Positions 10,213 through 19,523 of a stretch of DNA of 64,000 nt are shown here, piece after piece. Numbering within the stretch: the stretch's first letter is position 1; every line of letters starts with the position of its first letter. Source of the stretch: Colwellia maritima (lineage in GTDB: Bacteria > Pseudomonadota > Gammaproteobacteria > Enterobacterales > Alteromonadaceae); assembly GCF_022669015.1 (NCBI RefSeq), contig NZ_JAKKSL010000003.1:310001-374000 (forward strand), given 5' to 3'. The notes beneath the pieces were generated by a model that did no database searches, was not told where the DNA came from, and saw only the letters and a list, made by a program, of their open reading frames with translations. Made by a program: the position numbers and the translations under genes.

Positions 10213-10445
10213 AATTTGTTCCTTTAAGTTATATTGAAAAATAGTCGATTTTGGCAATCCACTTTAACTAAGGAGATGAATTACGCACCTTAGTAATAAA
10301 TTTTACTAACTATTACAAAGGTTGTGCCATTCTTTCAATTAGAAACTAACTTATTAATAATTAACAAGTTATAGTTAATTTTATTTGTGTTTTTATATTA
10401 TTCCCGTAGGATAAAACAACCAAATCTGGCATAAACAACTATTTT

Positions 10446-10607
10446 TTAGCGAATTATGTAACAAAAGATAAAGAATACTATGCCCAATAAAAGTACCGCC
10501 ATAATTATACCAATGGTATTAAATGCCTTTTTTATGCTAACAAAGTTGTACTTGATACTGGCAGTGTTGACGAAATAATCACGTATTCCACCGGCGGTAG
10601 AGGACAA
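10446..10607 (-). pseudogene. Possible remnant of a small membrane protein gene
   Basis: A 53-codon frame from a TTG at 10607 to TAA, ending in a hydrophobic helix (MAVLLLGIVFFIFCYIIR) and preceded by an open frame back to about 10677 without a standard start. There is no convincing ribosome site. It could be a degraded gene or chance. Confidence 0.2.
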
Positions 10608-10690
10608 AAAAACAACTCGCCGACCAAAGTGTGAGGTTACTTTATGGAGTAGTTTTACCTCACTGGCAATTGTTCAGATATTTATTTAGT

Positions 10691-10902
10691 TAACCTGAGC
10701 TCGGTTCAAGGTATGATTAACTTGTTGAAAATTAATATTTAATTTTAATTTTATCACTATGATTAGATAGTTTTGCTACTTTAGTCCGCAAAATAAGCAA
10801 GGCAAATTTACGCGTCAATAGGGAGCTATTGCAAGTGAATTTAACGAAGAAGTTAGCAAAAATAGCTTTTATAAAAAGATTTATTAAGCCGAGCTGAGGT
10901 TA
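10691..10902. repeat. MITE-like element, copy 1, overlapping the end of dusA
   Basis: Flanked by imperfect terminal inverted repeats: TAACCTGAGCTCGGTTCAAG at the left and TTAAGCCGAGCTGAGGTTA at the right. The interior shares with copy 2 (27992-28189) the segments AAGGCAAATTTA/CGCGTCAATAG, CTATTGCAA and AATTTAACGA, in the same order. No transposase is encoded. The right terminal repeat lies inside the last codons of dusA. Confidence 0.75.
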
Positions 10903-11933
10903 GTTATTACAACTTGAGCAAAGGCTTGCTTTAAGGTGTCGCCATTTGCCTTATCGTCACCAGATGAATCCCCCAAAGAACGCCGAAACTGTCGCGCCCC
11001 TGCCAAGCCATTACATAGCCCCATCATATGACGAAGTACATGCCATGCTCGATTATTTCCATGTTCTGGCGTTGTACTAATATAACTATCAATATACTCC
11101 GCCATAATATTCACGACTTGCTCCCGCGAGATTATTGGTTTATTCACACCATAAATCTGTTGATCAACTTGAGCCAACATATAAGGGGAGTTATAAACTT
11201 CACGACCGATCATCACACCATCAACATGCTGTAAATGCTCATTAGCCTCTACCAACGTTTTGATACCCCCATTAATAGAAATGTTTACGTTTGGGAAATC
11301 TTGCTTTAGTTGATAGACCCTAGCATAGTCAAGAGGTGGAATATCACGGTTTTGTTTTGGGCTTAAACCACTTAACCAAGCTTTACGAGCATGTACAATA
11401 ACGTGCCGACAGCCTGCGTTAGCCACTTGTTCAACAAATGTGTGTAGAAACTCATACGAGTCTAAATCATCTATACCAATACGCGATTTCACCGTAACTG
11501 GTACATTTGTAGCCGCTTGCATTTCACTAACACACTCAGCTACTAATTGTGGCTCAGCCATCAAACAAGCACCAAAACGGCCGTTTTGAACGCGATCTGA
11601 CGGACACCCCACATTAATATTAATTTCATCATAACCATGTTGCTCTGCAATTTTCGCACATTCCGTCATGTCTTTAACATTACTACCACCCAATTGCAGA
11701 ACTACGGGATGTTCAGCATTATGATAAGAAAGATAATCCCCCTTACCATGTATAATAGCCCCTGTTGTTACCATTTCGGTATAAAGAACCGTATGGGCGG
11801 ACATTGTTCGGTAGAAATATCGGCAATGCCGATCCGTCCAGTCGAGCATGGGTGCAACGCTGAAACGATGATCTATTGATTTTGTTGTATTTAATGGGTT
11901 TACTGGGTTTACTGGGTTTACTGGGTTTAACAT
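10884..11933 (-). CDS. dusA: tRNA-dihydrouridine synthase A
   Basis: FMN-dependent reduction of U20/U20a in tRNA. The 349-residue protein contains SVAPMLDWTDRHCRYF, VLQLGGSNV, ININVGCPSDRVQNGRFGA (catalytic Cys) and ISINGGIKTL. Two ends are unusual. The N-terminus begins with tandem NPV units encoded by a 9-bp repeat. The last codons (ITNLSSA-stop) are read from the terminal inverted repeat of the MITE-like element 10691-10902, so the original C-terminus seems to have been replaced or truncated there. Confidence 0.96.
   Translation of the reverse strand: MLNPVNPVNPVNPLNTTKSIDHRFSVAPMLDWTDRHCRYFYRTMSAHTVLYTEMVTTGAIIHGKGDYLSYHNAEHPVVLQLGGSNVKDMTECAKIAEQHGYDEININVGCPSDRVQNGRFGACLMAEPQLVAECVSEMQAATNVPVTVKSRIGIDDLDSYEFLHTFVEQVANAGCRHVIVHARKAWLSGLSPKQNRDIPPLDYARVYQLKQDFPNVNISINGGIKTLVEANEHLQHVDGVMIGREVYNSPYMLAQVDQQIYGVNKPIISREQVVNIMAEYIDSYISTTPEHGNNRAWHVLRHMMGLCNGLAGARQFRRSLGDSSGDDKANGDTLKQAFAQVVITNLSSA
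11890..11929. repeat. 9-bp tandem repeat in the 5' end of dusA
   Basis: About four and a half copies of GGGTTTACT (first and last copies diverged) lie within the first codons of dusA, encoding NPVNPVNPVNPLN. Nine-base units keep the frame, so copy-number change would alter only the N-terminal length. Confidence 0.85.
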
Positions 11934-12427
11934 TCTATAGCCTTGAAAATTACACTGTATAAATTATCGTGATTTTCTATTAATTGCCGTCAATTTCCAT
12001 GAATAGTACACCCTATGTACACCATAAATGAGTAGGATTTTTAATGGCTTCATGCACTGACCAAATTTCACTAGACAATTACCAAACGTCAAATGGTAAA
12101 TGGTGACTTTAGCTATCGCTGTACAATTGTAGTTAAGAAAAACAGCGCGATTATACACTGAGAATCTAAAACATTCTGTAAAAAACTAGCAAAAAATTGG
12201 AAGGAAAAAGTTGATGTTAACCCTAACGATGCATTTTTGATACTTGATGGGGCAAGGTTTGGACTTCCCAGATTTCACTACAATATTTATAATTATTAGA
12301 AATAAACAAAATCTGTAGATTCAGTAGATATAGTTACGTTCACATTCTATCGCTTTAATAAAGATTCATTTCATTTTTTTAATTATTGTCTATAATCATC
12401 ACTCAACGAATTAAGGATGATTAAGTG
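11934..12427. other. Intergenic region upstream of dusA
   Basis: Nothing convincing seen. A short plus-strand frame at about 12043 begins MASCTDQISLDNYQ, faintly like the start of REP-associated transposases, but it is stopped after about 20 codons and is not supported further. The dusA promoter should lie at the left end. Confidence 0.35.
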
Positions 12428-12615
12428 ATGAAAGAATTCCCTCCTGTAGTACTTGTTGAAACCTGGCTACATATTATCAACTGCAAAAGTAAAAACATTT
12501 CTCGTCAAAAAAAGAAATACTCCAAAACATCAAAGTACATTTTGGCACAGTGGAATTAGCAAAATTATATGTTGAACAAAGTAAGGATGAAGAGATTGAA
12601 ATTCATTTTCTTTAG
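12428..12615 (+). pseudogene. 62-residue hypothetical protein gene with one frameshift
   Basis: ATG with AAGGA upstream opens MKEFPPVVLVETWLHIINCK. After an A7 run at 12507-12513 the frame is lost; with eight A residues it continues through QKKEILQNIKVHFGTVELAK and YVEQSKDEEIEIHFL to TAG at 12615. The rejoined sequence looks like a normal acidic/helical protein on both sides of the break, so I believe the gene is real. No family recognised. The indel may be a sequencing error, as elsewhere in the window. Confidence 0.5.
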
Positions 12616-12695
12616 TGTTTACATAACAGGTAATGAGGAAACTTTATTTTTCAAACTGATGCTTAGGCTTCTTATTGTAGACAAATCGAGTTAAC

Positions 12696-12717
12696 TAACC
12701 TGAACTCAGCTTAATAA
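12696..12717. repeat. Solo terminal repeat of the MITE-like family
   Basis: TAACCTGAACTCAGCTTAAT matches the inverted right end of copy 2 (27992-28189) with one mismatch. No partner end was found nearby. It lies just past the stop of the minus-strand gene 12736-14115. Confidence 0.55.
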
Positions 12718-12735
12718 TTGTTTTTCTAATCGGTA

Positions 12736-14115
12736 TTAATCTATAACCATTGGCATAGCTTCAATATTTACAATTTCACTACGATTCATCGTTATTTTAA
12801 AACGCTGTAAGTGTTCACCTGTTTTGTCTACACAGCGAAGAATAAGGTTGATTTGATAGCGACGTTCAACCGCTTGGCTTGATATTTTTTGCCCATCTAA
12901 ACTATACAAACGACCAAGACCTTTTTTCAAAAAACGAACAAAGGGGGTTAAATTAAAAAATATTTGTTGTTGAATTTCATCATACCCGGGTAAAAAGGCT
13001 TTAACGATCACTTTATTATCGCAACGAAAATGAAACAAACGGGCGGCTTGCTTATTTTGTTGCCGACGCTTTTGAAATAAGTCATTCACTGATTTAGGTA
13101 AATCTTTTGGGGTTATGTATTCTAACCACAGTATTTGATTCAAAATACGTTTTTGATTAACACTGTGCCTAAATATATTTTGCCATTTTGGGCGACCTTT
13201 TTGAATTTTACGCCAAATTACGTTGGTCACGTCTTCTTTAAATGTTTCTCGTAAACCGTAAATCAAGCCTAAAAAAGCGATCAACGCTAAGGTGACTTCG
13301 GTGAAGCTTGATCGTGCATTCAGTACAAGCAACATAACAAAGGCCATAATAACCGCAGTAACGCTGCCTCTGACTAACCGTTTCAAATTTAAATCTAAAT
13401 ATCGCGTTTGTTTTTGAAATACCACACCGTATTCAATTAAACGCTGTAACAACCGCATTTTATTCGTTATACGATTAGGGTCTGAAAGCGTTATCTGCGA
13501 ATTATAGTTACATTCAATACGATAATTATTTTCTTCACGACAAAAAGTATATAAAAACTCGCGTTCCGTAGTAAATTCACTACTTTTAGGCCCCTTAGAC
13601 AGTAACTTTAAAAATGACTGTTCTATGTGCCAACTCAAATAGTTATCGGCATTTTCAAAAAAAGAACTCAATTTAGTGTCGGAGGGGGTAGATCGTCGTA
13701 GTTTTTTTACTAATCCTGCTATCTGGTCTGCTAATTCAATAGCTGCAGGATAAAACTCTTCTGCCGTTTTTAATTTTAAGGTTTGTTTGACATCAGCATC
13801 CGCTATTTTTAACTGATAGGAATACAAATTTAAATTCAGTCGATAGTCACTTTGCCCATTTTGATCTTCTTCTTCGAAACGTTGACTGATAAAACGACTT
13901 CGCACTAGAGGAAGATGTAATTGGGCCGAATAATAGGCACTATGACTTTTAATATTACTGTAAAAGTAATCTTCAACATTTAACGTGCTTGGGCTGATGC
14001 CCATTTCAACAGGCAGCGAAAAATAAAGATCAATACGTTGCAATTCTTGAGGCAACAATTGATAACTTATTTTAATCGATAAATTCTCATCTTGAGATAA
14101 TTTGACTTTTTTCAC
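12736..14115 (-). CDS. 459-residue hypothetical membrane protein
   Basis: I do not recognise this protein. A soluble N-terminal half is rich in Leu, Tyr, Arg and Gln (MKKVKLSQDENLSIKISYQL start). Two adjacent membrane helices occupy about residues 255-295 (VTAVIMAFVMLLVLN, TLALIAFLGLIYGL), then a basic soluble C-terminal domain ending IVNIEAMPMVID. The two-domain architecture around a hairpin membrane anchor is intact, with no frameshift. It stands alone on the minus strand between two repeats. Confidence 0.8.
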   Translation of the reverse strand: MKKVKLSQDENLSIKISYQLLPQELQRIDLYFSLPVEMGISPSTLNVEDYFYSNIKSHSAYYSAQLHLPLVRSRFISQRFEEEDQNGQSDYRLNLNLYSYQLKIADADVKQTLKLKTAEEFYPAAIELADQIAGLVKKLRRSTPSDTKLSSFFENADNYLSWHIEQSFLKLLSKGPKSSEFTTEREFLYTFCREENNYRIECNYNSQITLSDPNRITNKMRLLQRLIEYGVVFQKQTRYLDLNLKRLVRGSVTAVIMAFVMLLVLNARSSFTEVTLALIAFLGLIYGLRETFKEDVTNVIWRKIQKGRPKWQNIFRHSVNQKRILNQILWLEYITPKDLPKSVNDLFQKRRQQNKQAARLFHFRCDNKVIVKAFLPGYDEIQQQIFFNLTPFVRFLKKGLGRLYSLDGQKISSQAVERRYQINLILRCVDKTGEHLQRFKITMNRSEIVNIEAMPMVID

Positions 14116-14210
14116 GCCTTAATACTTCACCCTAGATAATATGGTTAATTTTTTCCCTCTAATTACAATATACTAACCTTATTACTTAAAATAAAGCAAA
14201 GGCTCTCTGT

Positions 14211-14239
14211 TCAGCCATTAACAGTATATTAATGGCTGA
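14211..14239. repeat. Short palindromic repeat, copy A
   Basis: Arms TCAGCCATTAA and TTAATGGCTGA enclose 7 bases. A near-identical palindrome occurs at 32831-32859, so this is an interspersed repeat rather than a gene-specific terminator. It lies between the acrB stop and the hypothetical gene start. Confidence 0.7.
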
Positions 14240-14266
14240 GGTTGAAACATTACAATGTTAGAGACT

Positions 14267-17200
14267 TTACTTTGCCTTCTTCGTTAGTTTTTCAGATATT
14301 TTATAAACCACCACAAAAAACAAAGGTACAAAGAAAATAGCCAATACGGTTGCCGATAACATACCACCAAATACCCCAGTACCAATCGCATTTTGACTGC
14401 CAGATCCGGCGCCAGTGCTTAAAACTAAAGGGGTAACACCAAGCATAAACGCTAGTGACGTCATGATAATGGGTCGTAAACGTAAGCGCGCGGCTTCAAT
14501 AGTTGACTCTATCAAGCTTTTTTTACCATGATTTTCTTCATACAAAGAACGCGCAAACTCAATAATAAGAATAGCGTTTTTAGCCGCTAACCCTATAGTG
14601 GTTAACAAGCCCACCTGAAAATACACATCATTCGATAAGCCTCTAGCCAGTGCAAATGATAATGCACCTATCACACCCGCCGGTACTACCATCATCACTG
14701 AGAAAGGAATACTCCAACTTTCATATAATGCCGCTAGACATAAAAATACAACTAATATTGATAAGGCATACAATAACGGTGCTTGATCACCTGATTGCCT
14801 TTCTTGCAGTGACATACCTGACCATTCAAAACCTATGCCTTTTGGTAATTTCGCTGCAATTTCCGTCATCGCCTGCATGGCATCACCCGTACTTAACCCT
14901 GGTGCTGCTTGCCCCAAAATTTGTACCGACGAAACACCGTTGTAGCGTTCAAGTTTTTCGGGCCATATATCCAACGCGCTGAACTAAAGGCAGTAAAAGG
15001 TACCATTTCATCCTGATTATTGCGTACATACCAAAATTTAAGATCATCAGGCATCATTCTATAAGGCGCATCAGCTTGTACATAAACCCTTTTCACTCGA
15101 CCATTATCAACAAAATCATTCACATAATTTGATGCCCAAGCCGTCGAAAACGTTTGATTAATATCTGTAAGTGACAAACCTAACGCCATCGCTTTTTGTT
15201 GATCAATATCGATTTTAAATTGTGCTGTATCTTCTTGACCATTGGGCCTAACAGCCATTAACCGTGGGTCTTGTGCTGCCATACCTAATAACTGATTACG
15301 TGCATTTATTAGCGCTTCATGCCCAAGTCCAGACAAGTCTTGTAACTGGAAGTCAAAACCTGATGAGTTACCTAGCTCTCTTATTGCGGGAGGAACAAAC
15401 GCAAATGCGGCCGCTTCTTTAAATTGTGAGAAATGCCCCATTGCTCTACTAGCAATAGCTTTAACGTGTTGATCTGCTCGTGTTCTTTCTTTCCAATCTT
15501 TGAGCTTCACAAAAACTAAGCCCGAATTTTGGCCTTGTCCACTAAAACTAAAACCAATCACGGAAAATATCGCCTCCACATTCTCAGCTTCATCTTCTAA
15601 ATAAAATTTTTCTATTTTATTCATCACTTCTGCAGAGCGTTCCTGACTAGCACCTTGTGGTAGTATCATTTGTGTAAACATGGTGCCTTGATCTTCATCA
15701 GGTAAAAAAGAAGTTGGCAGACGCATAAACAAAAAGACTAGACCAACAACTAATAATCCATAAATCAACATGTAACGAACAGTTTGGCTTAAGATCTTTC
15801 CTAAAGCCGATTGGTAGCGGATGGTTGATCTATCTATTAATCGATTAAACCAAGCAAAAAAACCTTTTTCCGGTTTCTTATGATGCTCAACAGGTTTTAG
15901 CATTGTGGCACATAACGTCGGGGTTAGAATAAGGGCAACAATGACAGATAACACCATAGATGACACAACGGTAATGGAGAATTGTCGATAAATAACACCT
16001 GTAGAACCACCAAAAAATGCCATGGGCACAAATACAGCAGATAAAACTAATGCAATGCCAATTAAGGCACTGGTAATTTGTTTCATGGATTTACGCGTAG
16101 CTTCTTTCGGAGACAAGCCCTCCTCATGCATCACACGCTCAACATTTTCAACAACCACAATGGCGTCATCAACCAACAACCCTATGGCAAGCACCATACC
16201 AAACATCGTTAAGGTGTTAATTGAAAAACCAAAAGCCCATAAAATCGCAAACGTTCCCAGTAATACAACCGGCACTGCAATGGTTGGAATAAGGGTTGCT
16301 CTAAAATTTTGTAAGAACAAATACATAACACAAAAAACTAAAACAATTGCTTCAGCTAACGTTTGTATTACCCCCATTATGGATAATTTAACAAATGGCG
16401 TGGCATCATAAGGGAATACCACTTCCATTCCTTCAGGAATTAATGGGCTCAATTCGGCAATACGAGCACGAATAGCTGCCGCTGTTTCAAGCGCATTAGC
16501 CCCTGATGCTAAAGAAATACCTAAACCTGCAGCCGTTTGATTTTTATACTCTGTCAATAATTGATAGTTTTCGCCACCCAGTTCAACACGAGCCACATCT
16601 TTTAGCAATATCGTAGAGCCATCCGCATTAACTTTAATCAAGATATTGCTAAACTCTTCCGCTGTTTTTAAGCCCGTTTCAACAATAATACTGGCATTAA
16701 TTTGTTGTCCTTTAACCGAAGGTGCCCCACCTAATTCACCCGCGGCAATCTGTGCATTTTGATTGGTTATCGCTTCAGTAATATCTTGGCTACTTATCCC
16801 GTATTGCGTCATCTTTTCTGGATTAATCCAAACACGCATAGCATATTGTGATCCAAAAAATCTTACGTCACCAACCCCGTTAACCCGGCTGATTTGATCT
16901 CGAATATTGGCAGCAATAAAATCTGATATATCATTTCGGTTAAAGTGATTATCTGGTGAATAAAAAGCAATAACCATTAAAAAACCAGAAGATGACTTTG
17001 CTACTTGAATACCATTTTGCTGTACGGTTTGCGGTAATAATGGCATGGCCGTTTGAAGTTTATTCTGAACTTGTACTTGTGCTGTATCAGGGTTAGTACC
17101 CGCGGTAAAAGTTAGTGTAATACTGGCATTACCGCTAGAATCAGACGAAGCACTAATGTATTGCACATTGTCAATACCCGTTAAACTTTGCTCAATCACT

Positions 17201-17388
17201 TGTACTACCGTATCTTGAACCACCTCACTAGAAGCCCCCGCATATTTTGCGGATATAGAGACCGATGGAGGGGCTACATCCGGATACTGAGAAATAGGTA
17301 ATTGCAAAATAGACAACACACCGGCAAGCATGATCATTATGGCAATAACCCACGCTAATATAGGGCGATCAATAAATGTTTTAGCCAT
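14267..17388 (-). CDS. RND multidrug efflux transporter, AcrB/MexB type, with one frameshift
   Basis: Proton-driven inner-membrane pump of a tripartite efflux system. It starts [20 protein letters not shown] and shows [20 protein letters not shown] and the proton-relay Asp pair in [14 protein letters not shown]. The frame breaks at 14958-14965 within GGCCCGAAAAA: the upstream frame ends shortly after ARWIYGP, and the other frame resumes [14 protein letters not shown] as expected for AcrB. One missing base restores 1040 residues, the normal length. It is 3 bp downstream of its periplasmic adaptor gene; no outer-membrane channel gene is adjacent. Confidence 0.95.
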
Positions 17389-17391
17389 GCT

Positions 17392-18524
17392 TTATTTCAC
17401 CTCTAAACTTGCATGTACAGGAGTAACAGGTGCGCCAGGGGCAATTTTTTGTAAGCCTGTGGTGATCACTTTCTCGTTAGCCACTAGTCCCGAAAGTACT
17501 AGCCAATTTTGCCCAATTGAACGGCCAATTTTAATAACTCTAATTTCAGCAATATTATCATTGTTAACCACATAAACACTCGACTCACCTTTACGGTTAA
17601 ACTGCACCGCTTTTTGTGGAACCAAAATACTATGTAAACGCCGGCTTGAGTTAATTCAATACGTGCAAACATACCCGGCAACAACCGTTTATCTTTATTT
17701 TCAAATTCAGCACGTATTGTTACTGTGTCTGTATTTGGATTAACACTCACTTCATTAAACAATAACTTACCCTTGTATGAGCTATTGCCTAAGGTAATTT
17801 TCGCTCTATTTTCAACAGATTGTAATTCGCCTGCAGCAATACGTTGCTGTAATTTATTAATCTCTGAGCTCGCTTGCTTAATATCAAAATATATTGGGTC
17901 TAGTTGAGTAATAGAGGCTAACGCATCACTTTGTCCTGCGGATACTAGCGCCCCTTCTGTAATATTCGACTTACTAATTATTCCAGAAATAGGTGCTAAC
18001 ACTTGAGTATAAGTTAATTCAATATTGGCTTTGTGTAATGCAGCTTTATCCATCGCTAATTCAGCGTTCAACGCATCAAATTGCGCCTGTGCTTGGTCAA
18101 CACTTTGTTGACTAACAGACTTGTCTTTGATTAGCGTTTTATAGCGTTTTAATTCTGCCTTAGCGGTAACTAAATTAGCATTCGTTTGTGCTAATTTTGC
18201 CTGAGCAGAAGCCACATTTGCTTGATAAATAACATCATCTATTTGATACAAAGGTTGTCCTGCTTCAATACGACTACCTTCAACAAAATGACGTTTTAAA
18301 ATAATCCCTGTTACTTGCGGACGTACTTCAGCTACTTTTGATGCAACCGCTCTCGCAGGTAAAACATCTACTAACGAGACACTTTGCTCTGCTATTGTCA
18401 CAACATCAACTTGTTGTCTTGGTCTTGTAGATGCCGATTGTTTGTTTGCTTTACTTGGCCGGCATGCTGTTAAGAACACAATAAACGATGACAACAACAT
18501 AAAGGTGTTGATCTTCAATTTCAT
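17392..18524 (-). CDS. RND efflux periplasmic adaptor (AcrA/MexA type) lipoprotein, with one frameshift
   Basis: Links the RND pump to an outer-membrane channel. A lipoprotein signal ends in FLTAC; lipoyl half-motifs, a coiled-coil hairpin (AKLAQTNANLVTAKAELKRY) and barrel segments follow. The frame is lost near 17637-17648, after RIELTQAG, close to GCCGGCGTTT; the other frame continues SILVPQKAVQF through to LEVK. Adding one base gives 377 residues, normal for the family. It forms an operon with the pump and is divergent from a TetR regulator. Confidence 0.94.
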
Positions 18525-18697
18525 AAAAACCTCTAACTGATTTTAATTATAATGACAAAACATGACAATCTATAAAGCACAGGAGCCACGGTTAAATTTG
18601 AAATATCTTACGATAGGCAGACAAATACGAAAAAGGCCTTCTACTGTAGATACACTCCTTTGAGCTAAATAAAATACGTACATTAATTACAAAATTA

Positions 18698-18722
18698 AAC
18701 ATACATACACGAATGTTTTGTA
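18698..18722. promoter_or_regulatory. AcrR/TtgR-like operator between regulator and efflux operon
   Basis: ACATACAT, five bases, then AATGTTTTGTA closely resembles the E. coli AcrR operator (TACATACATT...AATGTATGTA). It lies about 80-105 bp upstream of the tetR start and about 175 bp upstream of the adaptor gene, in the divergent promoter region, where a local repressor would act on both. Confidence 0.55.
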
Positions 18723-18803
18723 TTTTAGATTAGTATTAACTACAATATCAACCATTAATTAAACGATATTGATGCTTTTTGTAAATATTTATGTAGGTGA
18801 GTT

Positions 18804-19442
18804 ATGGTAAGAAAAACCAAAGAAGAAGCAATAGAAACGCGTAATCAATTACTCGATGCTGCGGAAGCTGTTTTTTATGATAAAGGCTATTCTCAAACGA
18901 CCTTAATGGATATTGCTAAACATGTAGGTATGACGCGTGGTGCGATTTATTGGCACTTTAAAAACAAAGTTGACATATTTGAAGCTATGGTCGATCGAGT
19001 AAGGTTACCACTAGACAGATTGGCTGAAGAATGTGCTGATGAGAACGAACCCGATCCTTTAGGAAAATTACGTGAGTTTTCAATCGCTTTATTGCGAGAC
19101 ATAACAACAGATGGAAGAAAAAATAGAGTGATGTCTATTTTATTTCACAAATTTGAACAAAATGGTCAAGCGGAAGAGTTAGAAAAAAGACAAGTGATGT
19201 CATTTATTGAATGCACTAATCGAATTGAACGTAGTTTAATTAATGCCATCAATAAAGGGCAGTTACCTCAAGATTTAGATGTTTATCAAGCAGCTATAAT
19301 AAAACATGCTTATTTCGCAGGTTTACTCAATAATTGGTTATTCTTGCCTAATCATTTTGATCTAAATTCAATGATAGAACCCTTAGTTGATAATTATATG
19401 TTCTTACTCCACAACAGTCCTGAATTAAGAATTAAACAGTAA
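18804..19442 (+). CDS. TetR/AcrR family repressor of the adjacent efflux operon
   Basis: 212 residues starting MVRKTKEEAIETRNQLLDAA with the helix-turn-helix TTLMDIAKHVGMTRGAIYWH in residues about 31-50, closely like AcrR/TtgR, and a C-terminal ligand-binding domain with the TetR_C_2 pattern. Divergent from the RND operon, so it probably represses both itself and the pump and is relieved by pump substrates. The ribosome site GTAGGTGA precedes the ATG. Confidence 0.93.
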   Translation: MVRKTKEEAIETRNQLLDAAEAVFYDKGYSQTTLMDIAKHVGMTRGAIYWHFKNKVDIFEAMVDRVRLPLDRLAEECADENEPDPLGKLREFSIALLRDITTDGRKNRVMSILFHKFEQNGQAEELEKRQVMSFIECTNRIERSLINAINKGQLPQDLDVYQAAIIKHAYFAGLLNNWLFLPNHFDLNSMIEPLVDNYMFLLHNSPELRIKQ

Positions 19443-19469
19443 GCATTACAACTTCAACTACTTCATAGT

Positions 19470-19500
19470 TGCACTATTGTACTTTATTTAATAGTGCAAG
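19470..19500. terminator. Hairpin between convergent genes
   Basis: TTGCACTATT and AATAGTGCAA form a perfect 10-bp stem with an 11-base loop between the convergent tetR and NagX-like genes. No long T run follows on either strand, so it may be a weak bidirectional terminator. Confidence 0.4.
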
Positions 19501-19523
19501 GTACTAGCGTGAATCTATCGACT

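Noticed and set aside
12043..12110. Start of a REP-associated transposase gene
   Set aside because: About 14 residues vaguely similar, then several stops in frame; no further matching segments downstream.
11964..12158. 64-residue minus-strand reading frame upstream of dusA
   Set aside because: No ribosome site and an unlikely composition (MYNRAVFLNYNCTAIAKVTI); regarded as chance.
16022..16411. 129-residue plus-strand frame inside the RND pump gene
   Set aside because: Exact antisense of a well-conserved pump segment; no independent support.
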